In this document: positions 9,482 to 18,697 of the stretch, in pieces
Layout of the letters: the number at the start of each line of letters is the position of its first letter
How positions within the stretch are numbered: the stretch's first letter is position 1
DNA from: Mycobacteriaceae bacterium
GTDB lineage: Bacteria; Pseudomonadota; Gammaproteobacteria; Burkholderiales; Burkholderiaceae_D
Length of the DNA: 64,000 bases
Direction of reading: 5' to 3'
Assembly (NCBI GenBank): GCA_903970145.1
Contig: CAJCHO010000131.1
Span: 1-64,000, forward strand
Program-made: the position numbers and the translations under genes
The notes under the pieces: model-generated
The model's input: the letters and a program-made list of their open reading frames with translations, nothing else
The model's database searches: none
What the model was told of the DNA's origin: nothing

Positions 9482-9917
9482 CTAGCTGCTCGCGTCGCGC
9501 TCGGGTGCGGCGAGCCGCGCTGGCGCCGCCCTGACCCGGCATGCCTTCAAGCAGCTTGCGGCACTGCGCCTCGTGAGTGTCCACTTCGGCAAGGGCGATC
9601 TCGATATCCTCGCGCTGTTGCTCGAGCGTGCCCCGGTGGCGCGCCAGGACCGCAAGAAAACGCACCAGCTGGGCAGCACTATCCTTGGGGGACTCGTACA
9701 TGTCGACCAGCTCGCGGATTTCCGCCAGGGCGAGTCCAAGGCGCTTGCCGCGCAGGGTGAGTTTGAGGCGCGTGCGATCGCGCTGTGAGTACACGCGCAC
9801 CCGGCCGCTTGGCCCGGTGCGCGCCGGTGCCAGCAGACCCTGGTCTTCGTAAAAGCGGATGGCGCGCGCGGTGACGTCGAATTCTCGGGCCAGCTGAGCG
9901 ATGCTATAGGTGGGCAT
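9477..9917 (-). CDS. liuR: MerR-family regulator of leucine/isovalerate catabolism
   Basis: MerR-family protein of 146 aa. The N-terminal winged HTH reads MPTYSIAQLAREFDVTARAI and is followed by YEDQGLLAP, the family signature. The dimerisation helix spans roughly residues 75-125, and the tail is basic and short with no metal-binding cysteine cluster, which fits acyl-CoA-responsive LiuR and not a metal sensor. The Met at 9917 was taken because it starts exactly at the conserved domain; a longer frame adds 11 unconserved residues. It heads the cluster and is followed by its likely operator. A second related dyad upstream suggests autoregulation. Confidence 0.9.
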   Translation of the reverse strand: MPTYSIAQLAREFDVTARAIRFYEDQGLLAPARTGPSGRVRVYSQRDRTRLKLTLRGKRLGLALAEIRELVDMYESPKDSAAQLVRFLAVLARHRGTLEQQREDIEIALAEVDTHEAQCRKLLEGMPGQGGASAARRTRARREQLD

Positions 9918-9967
9918 ACAGAGTCGGTCTCGAAAGCGCGCGCTCAGCATGCGCGCTAGAATGAAGT

Positions 9968-9987
9968 AATTTCCGTTAACGTCAATT
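9968..9987. promoter_or_regulatory. Second, imperfect LiuR-like dyad
   Basis: A 20-bp dyad centred on GTTAAC with 8 of 10 positions paired. Its right arm, AACGTCAATT, matches the half-site of the perfect palindrome at 9458-9481. It lies between divergent liuR and the metallo-beta-lactamase-fold gene, about 50 bp above liuR and 15 bp above the earliest start of the other gene. It probably serves autoregulation and may bring the divergent gene into the regulon. This is inference from similarity. Confidence 0.6.
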
Positions 9988-10002
9988 CTAAGCCCGAATC
10001 GC

Positions 10003-11094
10003 GTGCGCTGTGCGCGCCTCGACCGTGCCCGGGGAAGTCGCTTGAACCCTCTGGAAAGTCGCCTCGAATATCCCCTTGGAGAGACCGTCGCAGTGCCCGG
10101 CCATAAGCTGCCGATCGCGCCCGGTGTCTACTGGATACGCAAGTCCCTGCCCTTTGCGCTCGACCACATCAATCTGTGGCTCTTGCGCGATGAATTCGAC
10201 TCCCGCGACGGCTGGACCGTCATCGACTGCGGCATTGGCTCGACGCAGACGCGCGAGGCCTGGGAGAGCGTGATTGCCAATGAGCTCGACGGTTTGCCGA
10301 TCGTACGGGTGCTGTGCACCCACACCCATCCTGACCATCTGGGCAATGCCGGCTGGTTGTGCGCGCGCTTTGGCGCGCCGCTGTGGATGACTCTGGGCGA
10401 GTACACCATGGGGCGGCTTTTGCAGGGGGCGCTGCCCGGCACCGACGGACCGGGAATCGTCGAGCACTACCGTGCCCACGGCCTGACCGATCGCGAGCAC
10501 ATCGCCAATCTTGGCCAGCGCACCAACTACTTCCCGAAATTGGTTCCCGAGATGCCTTTCGCGTTTCGGCGCATCCAGGACGGCGAGTCGATTGCCATCG
10601 GCGGTGAGCGCTGGCGCGTGATCACCGGTTTTGGCCATTCTCCAGAGCACGCGGCCCTGTATTGCGCCGAACTCGGTGTGCTGATCTCGGGTGACATGTT
10701 GTTGCCGCGCATTTCCACCAACGTCAGCGTGCACGCGCTCGAACCCGAGGGCAATCCCCTGACCCTGTTTCTTGATTCGATCGACCGCTTTACGCCCCTC
10801 GACGAGAACACGCTCGTCTTGCCGTCGCACGGCCGGCCGTTTCGCCGGCTGCACGAACGGGTACGCCAGCTGCATGATCATCACGCCGCCCGACTCGACG
10901 AGGTGCGCGCATTGTGCCGGGCCCCGACCAGTGCCAACGATGTCATGCCGGTCATGTTCAAGCGCGAACTCGATTCGCACCAGATGTTCTTTGCCCTGGG
11001 AGAAGCGCTGGCCCATCTGCACACGCTGTGGTACCGCCACGAACTTACCCGTCAGCGCGGCGCGGACGGCGTGTACCGCTTCGAGCTGGCCTGA
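10003..11094 (+). CDS. MBL-fold metallo-hydrolase
   Basis: Metallo-beta-lactamase-fold hydrolase, 363 aa from a GTG start; a TTG at 10042 behind a GGGGAAG ribosome site is a credible alternative. The zinc motif is HTHPDHLG near residue 107, with a further histidine in GFGHSPEHAAL and an aspartate in ISGDMLLPR. The C-terminal ~100 residues resemble the helical extension of the LACTB2-like group. It is divergent from liuR across a LiuR-like dyad, suggesting it acts with leucine degradation, possibly as a thioesterase for CoA intermediates. The family covers many substrates, so this remains a guess. Confidence 0.85.
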   Translation: MRCARLDRARGSRLNPLESRLEYPLGETVAVPGHKLPIAPGVYWIRKSLPFALDHINLWLLRDEFDSRDGWTVIDCGIGSTQTREAWESVIANELDGLPIVRVLCTHTHPDHLGNAGWLCARFGAPLWMTLGEYTMGRLLQGALPGTDGPGIVEHYRAHGLTDREHIANLGQRTNYFPKLVPEMPFAFRRIQDGESIAIGGERWRVITGFGHSPEHAALYCAELGVLISGDMLLPRISTNVSVHALEPEGNPLTLFLDSIDRFTPLDENTLVLPSHGRPFRRLHERVRQLHDHHAARLDEVRALCRAPTSANDVMPVMFKRELDSHQMFFALGEALAHLHTLWYRHELTRQRGADGVYRFELA

Positions 11095-11108
11095 GGGGCG
11101 AACCGCGC

Positions 11109-11549
11109 ATGAAAAAAATCCTTTTCCTCCTCTTCACCCTGGGTGTGACGCTGTCGGCGCGCGCCGAGGATCTCGCCGTCAGCGGCGCCTGGGCGCGCCC
11201 GACCGTGGAGGGCCAGGGGGCAAGCGGGGTCTTCATGACGATCAGGAGCACCAGCGGGGCGCGTGTGGTCGCAGTGCATTCGAGCGTTGCGGCAGTCGCG
11301 CAGGTTCACGAGATGGTCATGAACGGCCCCGTCATGACCATGCACGCGTTAAGCGCGCTCGAACTGCCGCCGCAGAAGTCGGTGGTGCTGAGCCCCGGTG
11401 GCATGCACATCATGCTTCAGGACTTGAAGCGCCAGTTGCGTCTTGGCGAGCATTTTCAGGTCGTTCTCGACGTAATTGGCGCCGACAGTCAGTCGCGCCA
11501 GCATTACATCGAAGTCGAGGTGCGCAACAGCGCTCCCGACGGGCCCTAG
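11109..11549 (+). CDS. Periplasmic copper chaperone, PCu(A)C family
   Basis: Secreted copper(I) chaperone of 146 aa. A clean signal peptide (KKILFLLFTLGVTLSARAE, cut after ARA) is followed by the PCu(A)C domain. The copper ligands can be seen as HEMVM near residue 64 and GMHIM near residue 98, matching the H-M ... H-x-M pattern. Proteins of this family deliver copper to the CuA site of cytochrome oxidase. The main oxidase cluster lies about 17 kb away in this window. It begins 14 bases after the upstream gene and may be cotranscribed with it. Confidence 0.9.
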   Translation: MKKILFLLFTLGVTLSARAEDLAVSGAWARPTVEGQGASGVFMTIRSTSGARVVAVHSSVAAVAQVHEMVMNGPVMTMHALSALELPPQKSVVLSPGGMHIMLQDLKRQLRLGEHFQVVLDVIGADSQSRQHYIEVEVRNSAPDGP

Positions 11550-11557
11550 GATCCGCG

Positions 11558-11752
11558 GTGGCGCGCAAGACGCTCGGCACGCGCCAGAAGCTGGTGTTTC
11601 GCGTGCCGGCCACCAAGCCGCGTAATCCGGTGGCGGTTGCCGCACACCAGCGCAAGGCGGGCGCACACACCAAGACGCACGGCGCACAGCGCGCCGGCGC
11701 GCGCAGCAAGCCCGACACCGTCGATACTGCCGATCCTCCCGAAGACGATTAG
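11558..11752 (+). CDS. Small basic hypothetical protein
   Basis: A 64-residue protein from a GTG start nine bases after the copper-chaperone stop, ending in TAG. It is rich in Lys, Arg and Ala with an acidic tail (TADPPEDD), and contains KPRNPVAVAAHQRKAGAH. No transmembrane segment, signal peptide or cysteine is present. The composition suggests binding to nucleic acid or the ribosome, but no domain is recognised. I believe similar small proteins occur in betaproteobacteria, though this is from memory and unverified. Tight spacing to the gene upstream supports its being real. Confidence 0.55.
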   Translation: MARKTLGTRQKLVFRVPATKPRNPVAVAAHQRKAGAHTKTHGAQRAGARSKPDTVDTADPPEDD

Positions 11753-11785
11753 GCCTGAACCGGCTCGCCAACTTGCCATGCGCAA

Positions 11786-11968
11786 CTAGTGTTCGCCCAG
11801 GCGCCGCATCGCCTGCGCCAGGAGGGCGAGCTGCTTGCCAAAGTTGCTGCAGGCGTCGCAAATCATCAGGTGCAGGCGCAACGCAAGTCGTTCGCGCCAG
11901 GGGAGCTTGTGGTCGCAGGCCTCTGCCATGAGCTTGTGGGCCTGCTTGCAGGTTCGGTTGAACATCAT
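11786..11968 (-). CDS. Mini zinc-finger anti-sigma-like protein
   Basis: A 60-residue soluble protein beginning MMFNRTCKQAHKL. It contains LHLMICDACSNF, the H-x3-C-x2-C pattern of zf-HC2 anti-sigma factors, and an earlier cysteine in the opening segment. It has no transmembrane helix. Its start overlaps the stop of the ECF sigma gene (ATGA), so the two are translationally coupled. In known pairs of this sort the zinc finger holds the sigma factor inactive and releases it upon oxidation or another signal. Function as the cognate anti-sigma is inferred from motif and coupling. Confidence 0.8.
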   Translation of the reverse strand: MMFNRTCKQAHKLMAEACDHKLPWRERLALRLHLMICDACSNFGKQLALLAQAMRRLGEH

Positions 11969-12555
11969 TTTGACAAGGCTTGAGGCACCCCCGAAAACCA
12001 GTTCAATTGCAGGCATTCGCGCAGGCGCATGCGCGCGCGATAGAGCATCACCCAGCAATTGGACGTGGAAATCGCCATTTCCTTACAGATTTCCTCGGTT
12101 TCGAGCTCAAGCCACTCCCGCATCATGAAAATCCGGCCAATATTGGGCGGCAGCTTGTCGACGCACACCTGCAGGATCTCGAAGAATTCGCGCCGCTCGA
12201 GCGCGGCGTGCGGATCGCCCCAGTCGGGCGGCGCCTCGCGCCAGTGGCCGTCCGCTGCAAACAGCTCGTCAAAGGCCGCCAGATCATCGATGTCGTCGCC
12301 GCTCTCGAGCTGTACTTCGCGACTGGAGGCGCGCAGCTGGTCGATGATCTTGTGCTTGAGAATTCCGATCACGTAGGTTTTCAGGGAAGACCTTTGCGCG
12401 AAGGCGCCCGGCTTCTCGAGAATCGCGATGATGGTTTCGGATACGGCGTCCTCGGCCCACTGATCATTGCGCAGCTGCAGCCGGGCAAAACGCACCAGAT
12501 CGGGCCGCAGTGGCGCGAGCGCGCCGGCTAGGTCAAAGTTTGGGTCACTTGGCAT
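11965..12555 (-). CDS. ECF-type RNA polymerase sigma factor
   Basis: Sigma-70 family ECF factor of 196 aa. Region 2 covers about residues 15-85 (ARLQLRNDQWAEDAVSETII, then TYVIGILKHKIIDQLR). Region 4 covers about 135-185, with PPNIGRIFMMREWLELETEE and the HTH around MAISTSNCWVMLYRARMRLR. The Met at 12555 is placed at the start of the conserved domain; a longer frame to 12597 is possible. Coupled to a small zinc-finger gene, it most resembles ECF groups paired with zinc-binding anti-sigma factors, often reacting to oxidative stress. Its target promoters cannot be read here. Confidence 0.9.
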   Translation of the reverse strand: MPSDPNFDLAGALAPLRPDLVRFARLQLRNDQWAEDAVSETIIAILEKPGAFAQRSSLKTYVIGILKHKIIDQLRASSREVQLESGDDIDDLAAFDELFAADGHWREAPPDWGDPHAALERREFFEILQVCVDKLPPNIGRIFMMREWLELETEEICKEMAISTSNCWVMLYRARMRLRECLQLNWFSGVPQALSK

Positions 12556-12626
12556 GATGGTGATCGGCAATCTAGCCTTGTGGACGACGGCTGGCAAGCG
12601 GCGCGACGCGATGGGCGCTGCGCTAG

Positions 12627-14272
<1,646 letters not shown>

Positions 14273-14275
14273 TTT

Positions 14276-14908
14276 ATGAATTCCAATCCCCATGCAGGCG
14301 ACAAAGCACCGGCGCCAGCGTCCGGCAAAAGCGGCTCACGGCGCCCCGGGGAGCGGCGTTTGCAGATCCTGCAGACTCTGGCGCAAATGCTCGAGCATCC
14401 CAAGGGTGAGCGCATCACGACTGCCGCGCTGGCGCGGACTCTGGACGTTTCCGAGGCCGCCCTCTATCGCCATTTCGCCAGCAAGGCCCAGATGTTCGAG
14501 GGACTCATCGAATTCATCGAGGAGACCGTCTTTGGCCTGATCAATCAGATTACCGCGAGCGAGGACGATGGCATCAAGCAGGCGCGCCGCATGATCACCA
14601 TGCTGCTCGATTTTGCCCAGACCAATCGCGGCATGACGCGCGTATTGATCGGGGACGCGTTGGTGATCGAGGACGAGCGCCTGCAAGAGCGCATGAACCA
14701 GCTGATGGATCGTCTCGAGAGTTCCGTCAAGCAGAGCTTAAAGCTCGCGCTGGCGCAAGGCGTCTATCCCAGCAATGAAGACGTGGCAGCGCGCGCCAAT
14801 CTCGTGATGGCTTATGTCATCGGGCGCTGGATGCGTTTTGCCAAGACGGGGTTTCGTAAGCTGCCGCTCGAATTCGGAGAGCGCCAAGTCCTTCTGCTTT
14901 TGGCCTAG
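14276..14908 (+). CDS. slmA: Nucleoid occlusion factor SlmA, TetR family
   Basis: TetR-fold protein of 210 aa that blocks FtsZ ring assembly over the nucleoid when bound to SBS sites. The HTH reads ERITTAALARTLDVSEAALY followed by RHFASKAQMFEGLIEFIE, the SlmA signature. The core TNRGMTRVLIGDALVIEDERL is also typical. It is 3 bases from the nucleotidase stop, so probably in the argB operon. The stop codon lies in a 16-bp palindrome shared with the convergent EamA gene. Confidence 0.94.
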   Translation: MNSNPHAGDKAPAPASGKSGSRRPGERRLQILQTLAQMLEHPKGERITTAALARTLDVSEAALYRHFASKAQMFEGLIEFIEETVFGLINQITASEDDGIKQARRMITMLLDFAQTNRGMTRVLIGDALVIEDERLQERMNQLMDRLESSVKQSLKLALAQGVYPSNEDVAARANLVMAYVIGRWMRFAKTGFRKLPLEFGERQVLLLLA

Positions 14909-14918
14909 CCGGCTAGGC
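14903..14918. terminator. 16-bp palindrome enclosing both convergent stop codons
   Basis: Perfect palindrome GCCTAGCCGGCTAGGC. Its two arms contain the slmA stop (TAG, 14906-14908) and the stop of the convergent EamA gene (TAG read on the minus strand, 14915-14913). It could act as a compact bidirectional hairpin, although it has no loop and no T-run, so terminator function is tentative. Confidence 0.4.
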
Positions 14919-15773
14919 GCGCCCCCCTAACACCAGCCAGGTGGCCAGAACGACGAGGCCGCCCCCCTCGGCCATGCGCAACTCGAGCGCCTCGCCGATA
15001 AATAGCCAACCCCAGAGGACCGCAAAAAGCGGTACCAGAAAAGTCACCGTCAGGGCGCGCGTGGGTCCGACATCGCGTACCAGGCGAAAAAAGAGCAGAT
15101 AGGCGATCGCCGTGCAAAACAGACCCAGCACCAGGATAAGACCCAGTTCGCGCAGGCTGGGCGCGCTGTGCCACGGCGCGAAGGGGAGCAAGGGCAGCAG
15201 CAGGAGCGCCGCGCAGATCTGGGAGCCGGCTGCCATGACTGCCGATGGAATCGGTGCGGCCCGTTTCTTGATGTAGGTACTGGCAAAGGCATAGCAAAAC
15301 GCGCCGCCAAGTGCTGCGGCGATCGCCACGAGCAGCGTCGCTCCGCTTGCGGCTGAGTGCAAATCAACCAGGAGCGCCACTCCCACGACACCCGCGCCGA
15401 TGCCACACAGCTTGCGCGGCGTCAGGGCTTCGCCGAGCCATAATGCCGCCAGTGCGGCGGCAAAGAGCGGTGAGGTGGCGTTCAGGATGGCGCAGTAAGC
15501 TGCCGGGAGGGTCATGGCGGCAAATGACAGCAGCATGAAAGGTAGCGCAGAGTTGGTAAGGCCGACTATGAAGAGGGCCCAGCCCTGGGTGCGCCAGTCG
15601 AGCGATAGCGACTCTATGCGCAACCAGACCAGGAGCGCCACGGCGCCGATCAGCGCGCGTGCTTCGGCAGTAACGATCGGTCCAAGCAGCGGCGCCACGA
15701 TGCGCAAACAGAGAAAGGATGCGCCCCACAGGGCGGCCAGAACAATCAGACGGGAGATATCCGCAGCACGCAT
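14913..15773 (-). CDS. DMT-superfamily transporter, EamA family
   Basis: Integral membrane protein of 286 aa with about ten hydrophobic helices forming two EamA repeats. The first repeat opens with LIVLAALWGASFLCLRIVAP, and the second has GGAFCYAFASTYIKKRAAP. Proteins of this type export amino acids, nucleobases or other metabolites. No substrate can be inferred from neighbours. It converges on slmA with 4 bp between stops. The upstream 150 bp toward the VOC gene carry no gene and presumably both divergent promoters. Confidence 0.9.
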   Translation of the reverse strand: MRAADISRLIVLAALWGASFLCLRIVAPLLGPIVTAEARALIGAVALLVWLRIESLSLDWRTQGWALFIVGLTNSALPFMLLSFAAMTLPAAYCAILNATSPLFAAALAALWLGEALTPRKLCGIGAGVVGVALLVDLHSAASGATLLVAIAAALGGAFCYAFASTYIKKRAAPIPSAVMAAGSQICAALLLLPLLPFAPWHSAPSLRELGLILVLGLFCTAIAYLLFFRLVRDVGPTRALTVTFLVPLFAVLWGWLFIGEALELRMAEGGGLVVLATWLVLGGRA

Positions 15774-15929
15774 GGCAGGCTCAGGTAGTGATGAGTCCCA
15801 ATCATGGGCCGGTGTAGTGCGCCCTGCTCGCCATTTGCGGACAGCGAAGTGACTCTGGCGATGCGCGCGGGCGAAGTCAGTGAAGGCCGCCGCGCAAATC
15901 GGTAGGATAGGCAGTCAAGGAGCAAAGCC

Positions 15930-16340
15930 ATGTCACAGTTCACCGGGCTTACACCCTATATAGAGGTGTTCGACATGAACGCCTCGCTGGCCTTCTATCG
16001 CGATTGCCTTGGTTTTGCTGTGGTATTCGCGAGTCCCGAGGTGGACACGGCAGAGGGGCGCTTCTCGCACTTTGTGCGCCTGCGGCGCGGTGGGGCGCAC
16101 CTGATGCTCAATACCGCATACGACTCAAACGAGCGACCCCCGACGCGAAGCGAGCCGCGCTGGACCGCTTGTGGCCACACGCATTTCTACATCAACTGCG
16201 ACGATCTTGCGGGACTCCATGCCGAAGTCCTTGCGCGCGGATTGGCGCTGCCGCCGCCTAGTCTGACGCGATACGGCTACCTCGCGTTCTCGGCCCTGGA
16301 CCCGGATGGCTATCGCATCACTTTTCACCAGCAAAAATGA
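15930..16340 (+). CDS. VOC-family (glyoxalase/bleomycin-resistance-like) protein
   Basis: Single VOC domain of 136 aa with the paired beta-alpha-beta modules: TPYIEVFDMNASLAFYRDCL at the N-terminus and HTHFYINCDDLAGLHAEV in the second half, closing with FSALDPDGYRITFHQ. Metal-type ligands (His, Glu) are not fully apparent. An AAGGAG ribosome site precedes the ATG. It may act as a dioxygenase, lyase or binding protein. It stands alone, so the context gives no role. Confidence 0.87.
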   Translation: MSQFTGLTPYIEVFDMNASLAFYRDCLGFAVVFASPEVDTAEGRFSHFVRLRRGGAHLMLNTAYDSNERPPTRSEPRWTACGHTHFYINCDDLAGLHAEVLARGLALPPPSLTRYGYLAFSALDPDGYRITFHQQK

Positions 16341-16374
16341 GGCGCGTCGAACTCGCTGATCTTCGCGCCTGGTG

Positions 16375-17142
16375 CTAGGCGCGATGCGCGCATACCGGGC
16401 AGTGCGCGTCGCGCGTCAGCGCCACGGTCTGCCATTGGGTAGTAAGCCCATCAATGAGCAGCAGGCGGCCTGAGAGGGTGCGGCCGATCTGCGTCACGCA
16501 CTTGATCGCTTCCCCGGCCTGCAGGGCGCCAATCACGCCCGTCAGTGGCGCGAAGATGCCAAGCGTTGCGCAGTTCACCTCTTCAGCCTCGCCCGTTTCC
16601 GGGAACAGGCAGTGGTAGCAGGGCGCATCGCTGTCGCGCAGATCGAACACGCTGATCTGGCCATCAAAGCGGATTGCCGCGCCGGAAACGAGCGGCACCG
16701 CGTGCGCAACGCAGGCGCGATTGACTGCGTGACGGGTTGCGAAGTTGTCGCTGCACTCGAGCACGACCTGGGCCTGGCTCACCAGGGCATCGAGTTCTGT
16801 GCCGCCAAGGCGGCGCTCGAGCGCGACCACCGTGACTTCCGGATTTAGTTCGGTAAGCGCCTTCATGGCGCTGGCGGCCTTGGGATTGCCGATGTCGCGC
16901 GCTCGATAGAGGATTTGGCGCTGCAGATTGGTCAGATCAACGACGTCAGGGTCGGCCAGCGTGATGCGGCCGATTCCTGCTGCGGCCAGATACAGAGCCG
17001 CAGGAGTGCCAAGACCTCCGGCCCCGACTATCAGCGCGTGCGCGCTGCGCAGCTTGTCCTGCGCCTCGATTCCGAACTCGTCAAGCAGGATGTGCCGCGA
17101 GTAGCGCAGCAGCTGCTCATCCGAGAGCGGAGCAGGATTCAT
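16375..17142 (-). CDS. moeB: ThiF/MoeB/HesA-family adenylyltransferase
   Basis: E1-like adenylyltransferase of 255 aa that activates the C-terminal glycine of MoaD or ThiS. The nucleotide loop is ALIVGAGGLGTPAALYLAAAG, the conserved block DLTNLQRQILYRARDIGN follows, and the zinc cysteines are CYHC and CPVC near the C-terminus. The Met at 17142 matches the usual domain start NPAPLSDEQLLRYSRHI. It follows ctpA on the same strand by 45 bp, the arrangement seen in many betaproteobacteria. Whether it serves molybdopterin or thiamine is not decided by sequence. Confidence 0.9.
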   Translation of the reverse strand: MNPAPLSDEQLLRYSRHILLDEFGIEAQDKLRSAHALIVGAGGLGTPAALYLAAAGIGRITLADPDVVDLTNLQRQILYRARDIGNPKAASAMKALTELNPEVTVVALERRLGGTELDALVSQAQVVLECSDNFATRHAVNRACVAHAVPLVSGAAIRFDGQISVFDLRDSDAPCYHCLFPETGEAEEVNCATLGIFAPLTGVIGALQAGEAIKCVTQIGRTLSGRLLLIDGLTTQWQTVALTRDAHCPVCAHRA

Positions 17143-17187
17143 GGCCCGCCGTGCTGCCACGCGCGCCACAGGCAGGGCGCCGCTCGA

Positions 17188-18651
17188 CTACTTGACAGTG
17201 TTCGGCGCGACGGCGCCGCTGGCTGCGCTCTTGTCCTGCGCACCCACGCCCGCGTCAGCAGTCATTTTCTTGGTTTCGACCGGCTCGCCCTTGAGGTAAT
17301 GCACGGCCTGTTCAAGCTGATAGTCGTCCTTGCTGCCAAAGTCGATCTGCTTGAAGGGCTTTTTGACCGCTTCAGCGGCTTCCTCGGCAGGTTTTGCGGG
17401 CTTGGCCGAATCGTCCTCGTTGGCGACCGTGGTATTGGTCAGGTGGCGCTCAAGGTCAGCCTCGCGCGGGAACTCGAAGAGATTGCCTTCACGGGTGTCC
17501 TCGACAACCAGGTCAGGCGTGACGCCGGTGTTCTGGATCGAGCGTCCGTTGGGCGTGTAGTAGCGCGAGATGGTCAGCTTCAGTCCGGTCTTGCGATCCG
17601 GTGGCAGGGGCAGAATGGTCTGTACCGATCCCTTGCCAAAGGTCTGTGTGCCAATCAGCGTTGCGCGCTTGTAGTCCTGCAGCGCTCCGGCGACGATTTC
17701 GGAAGCCGACGCCGATCCACCATTGACCAGCACCACCATCGGAACGGTCTTGACCTCGGGGGGTAGGGAGCGCAGCAGATCCTCGCCGCCGCCGAGCTGG
17801 TATTCCTCGGGGTTACCGAAATATTTCTTCTGCGCGTTCTCGAGCTGGCCGCGTGTCGACACGATCAGGCTGTTGGGGGGCAGGAAGGCCTCCGAGACGC
17901 CTACGGCCCCGTGCAATACGCCGCCCGGATCGCCGCGCAGGTCAAGCACGATCGCCTTGATCGGTCCGGCCTTGGCGAGATTGGTAATCTGCTTGGCCAT
18001 GTCTTCTACGGTCGGGTCCTGGAAGGCCATCACGCGTACGTAGGCAATGTCCGATTCAAGCATCTTGGAGCGAACCGTCTGGTACTTGATTTCTTCACGC
18101 ACCAGCGGGAATACCAGGGGCTTGTTTTCGCCGACACGCGCGATGGTCACCGTGACCTTGGTCTTGGGTGCGCCGCGCAGGCGCTTGACTGCTTCGGTGA
18201 TCGACAGGCCTTTGACGTCGGCGTCATCAATCTTGACGATCAGGTCGCCGGTCTTGATGCCGGCACGAAAGGCCGGGGTGTCCTCGATCGGCGCGACGAC
18301 TTTCAGATATCCGTTCTCGCTGCCAATCTCGATGCCAAGGCCGCCAAAGCGACCCGTGGTCTGTTCGTGCAACTCCTTGAATGCCTTCTCATCGAGGTAG
18401 GCCGAGTGCGGATCAAGGTCCGACAGCATGCCATTGATGGCGCCGGTGATCAGCTTGCGATCATCGACCGGCTCGACGTAGCTCGACTTGATCGTGCCGA
18501 AGACGTCGGCGAACTGGCGCACTTCGTCGATGGGCAAGCCGCCCCGACTGTCAGCAATGCGCTGCGCGGTGGCGCTGATGCCCAGGCTCAGGGCGACGCC
18601 GGCGATCAGGCCGGAAGCAATCAGTCCAACATTCTTCATGTTCATGCGCAT
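17188..18651 (-). CDS. ctpA: C-terminal processing peptidase, S41 family
   Basis: Periplasmic serine protease of 487 aa. An N-terminal membrane anchor or signal (NVGLIASGLIAGVALSLG) is followed by a PDZ domain at about 90-170 (FGGLGIEIGSENGYLKVVAP) and the tail-specific protease domain. The catalytic serine lies in VNGGSASASEIVAGALQDY and the lysine in TFGKGSVQTILP. A low-complexity Lys/Ala-rich tail closes the protein. It sits downstream of envC and gpmA on the same strand, a common arrangement linking it to cell-wall turnover. It likely trims murein hydrolases or periplasmic proteins. Confidence 0.93.
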   Translation of the reverse strand: MRMNMKNVGLIASGLIAGVALSLGISATAQRIADSRGGLPIDEVRQFADVFGTIKSSYVEPVDDRKLITGAINGMLSDLDPHSAYLDEKAFKELHEQTTGRFGGLGIEIGSENGYLKVVAPIEDTPAFRAGIKTGDLIVKIDDADVKGLSITEAVKRLRGAPKTKVTVTIARVGENKPLVFPLVREEIKYQTVRSKMLESDIAYVRVMAFQDPTVEDMAKQITNLAKAGPIKAIVLDLRGDPGGVLHGAVGVSEAFLPPNSLIVSTRGQLENAQKKYFGNPEEYQLGGGEDLLRSLPPEVKTVPMVVLVNGGSASASEIVAGALQDYKRATLIGTQTFGKGSVQTILPLPPDRKTGLKLTISRYYTPNGRSIQNTGVTPDLVVEDTREGNLFEFPREADLERHLTNTTVANEDDSAKPAKPAEEAAEAVKKPFKQIDFGSKDDYQLEQAVHYLKGEPVETKKMTADAGVGAQDKSAASGAVAPNTVK

Positions 18652-18697
18652 TTCATCCTAGATGCAGGGCGCCCCGTCAAAGAACATCTCCAGGCGC

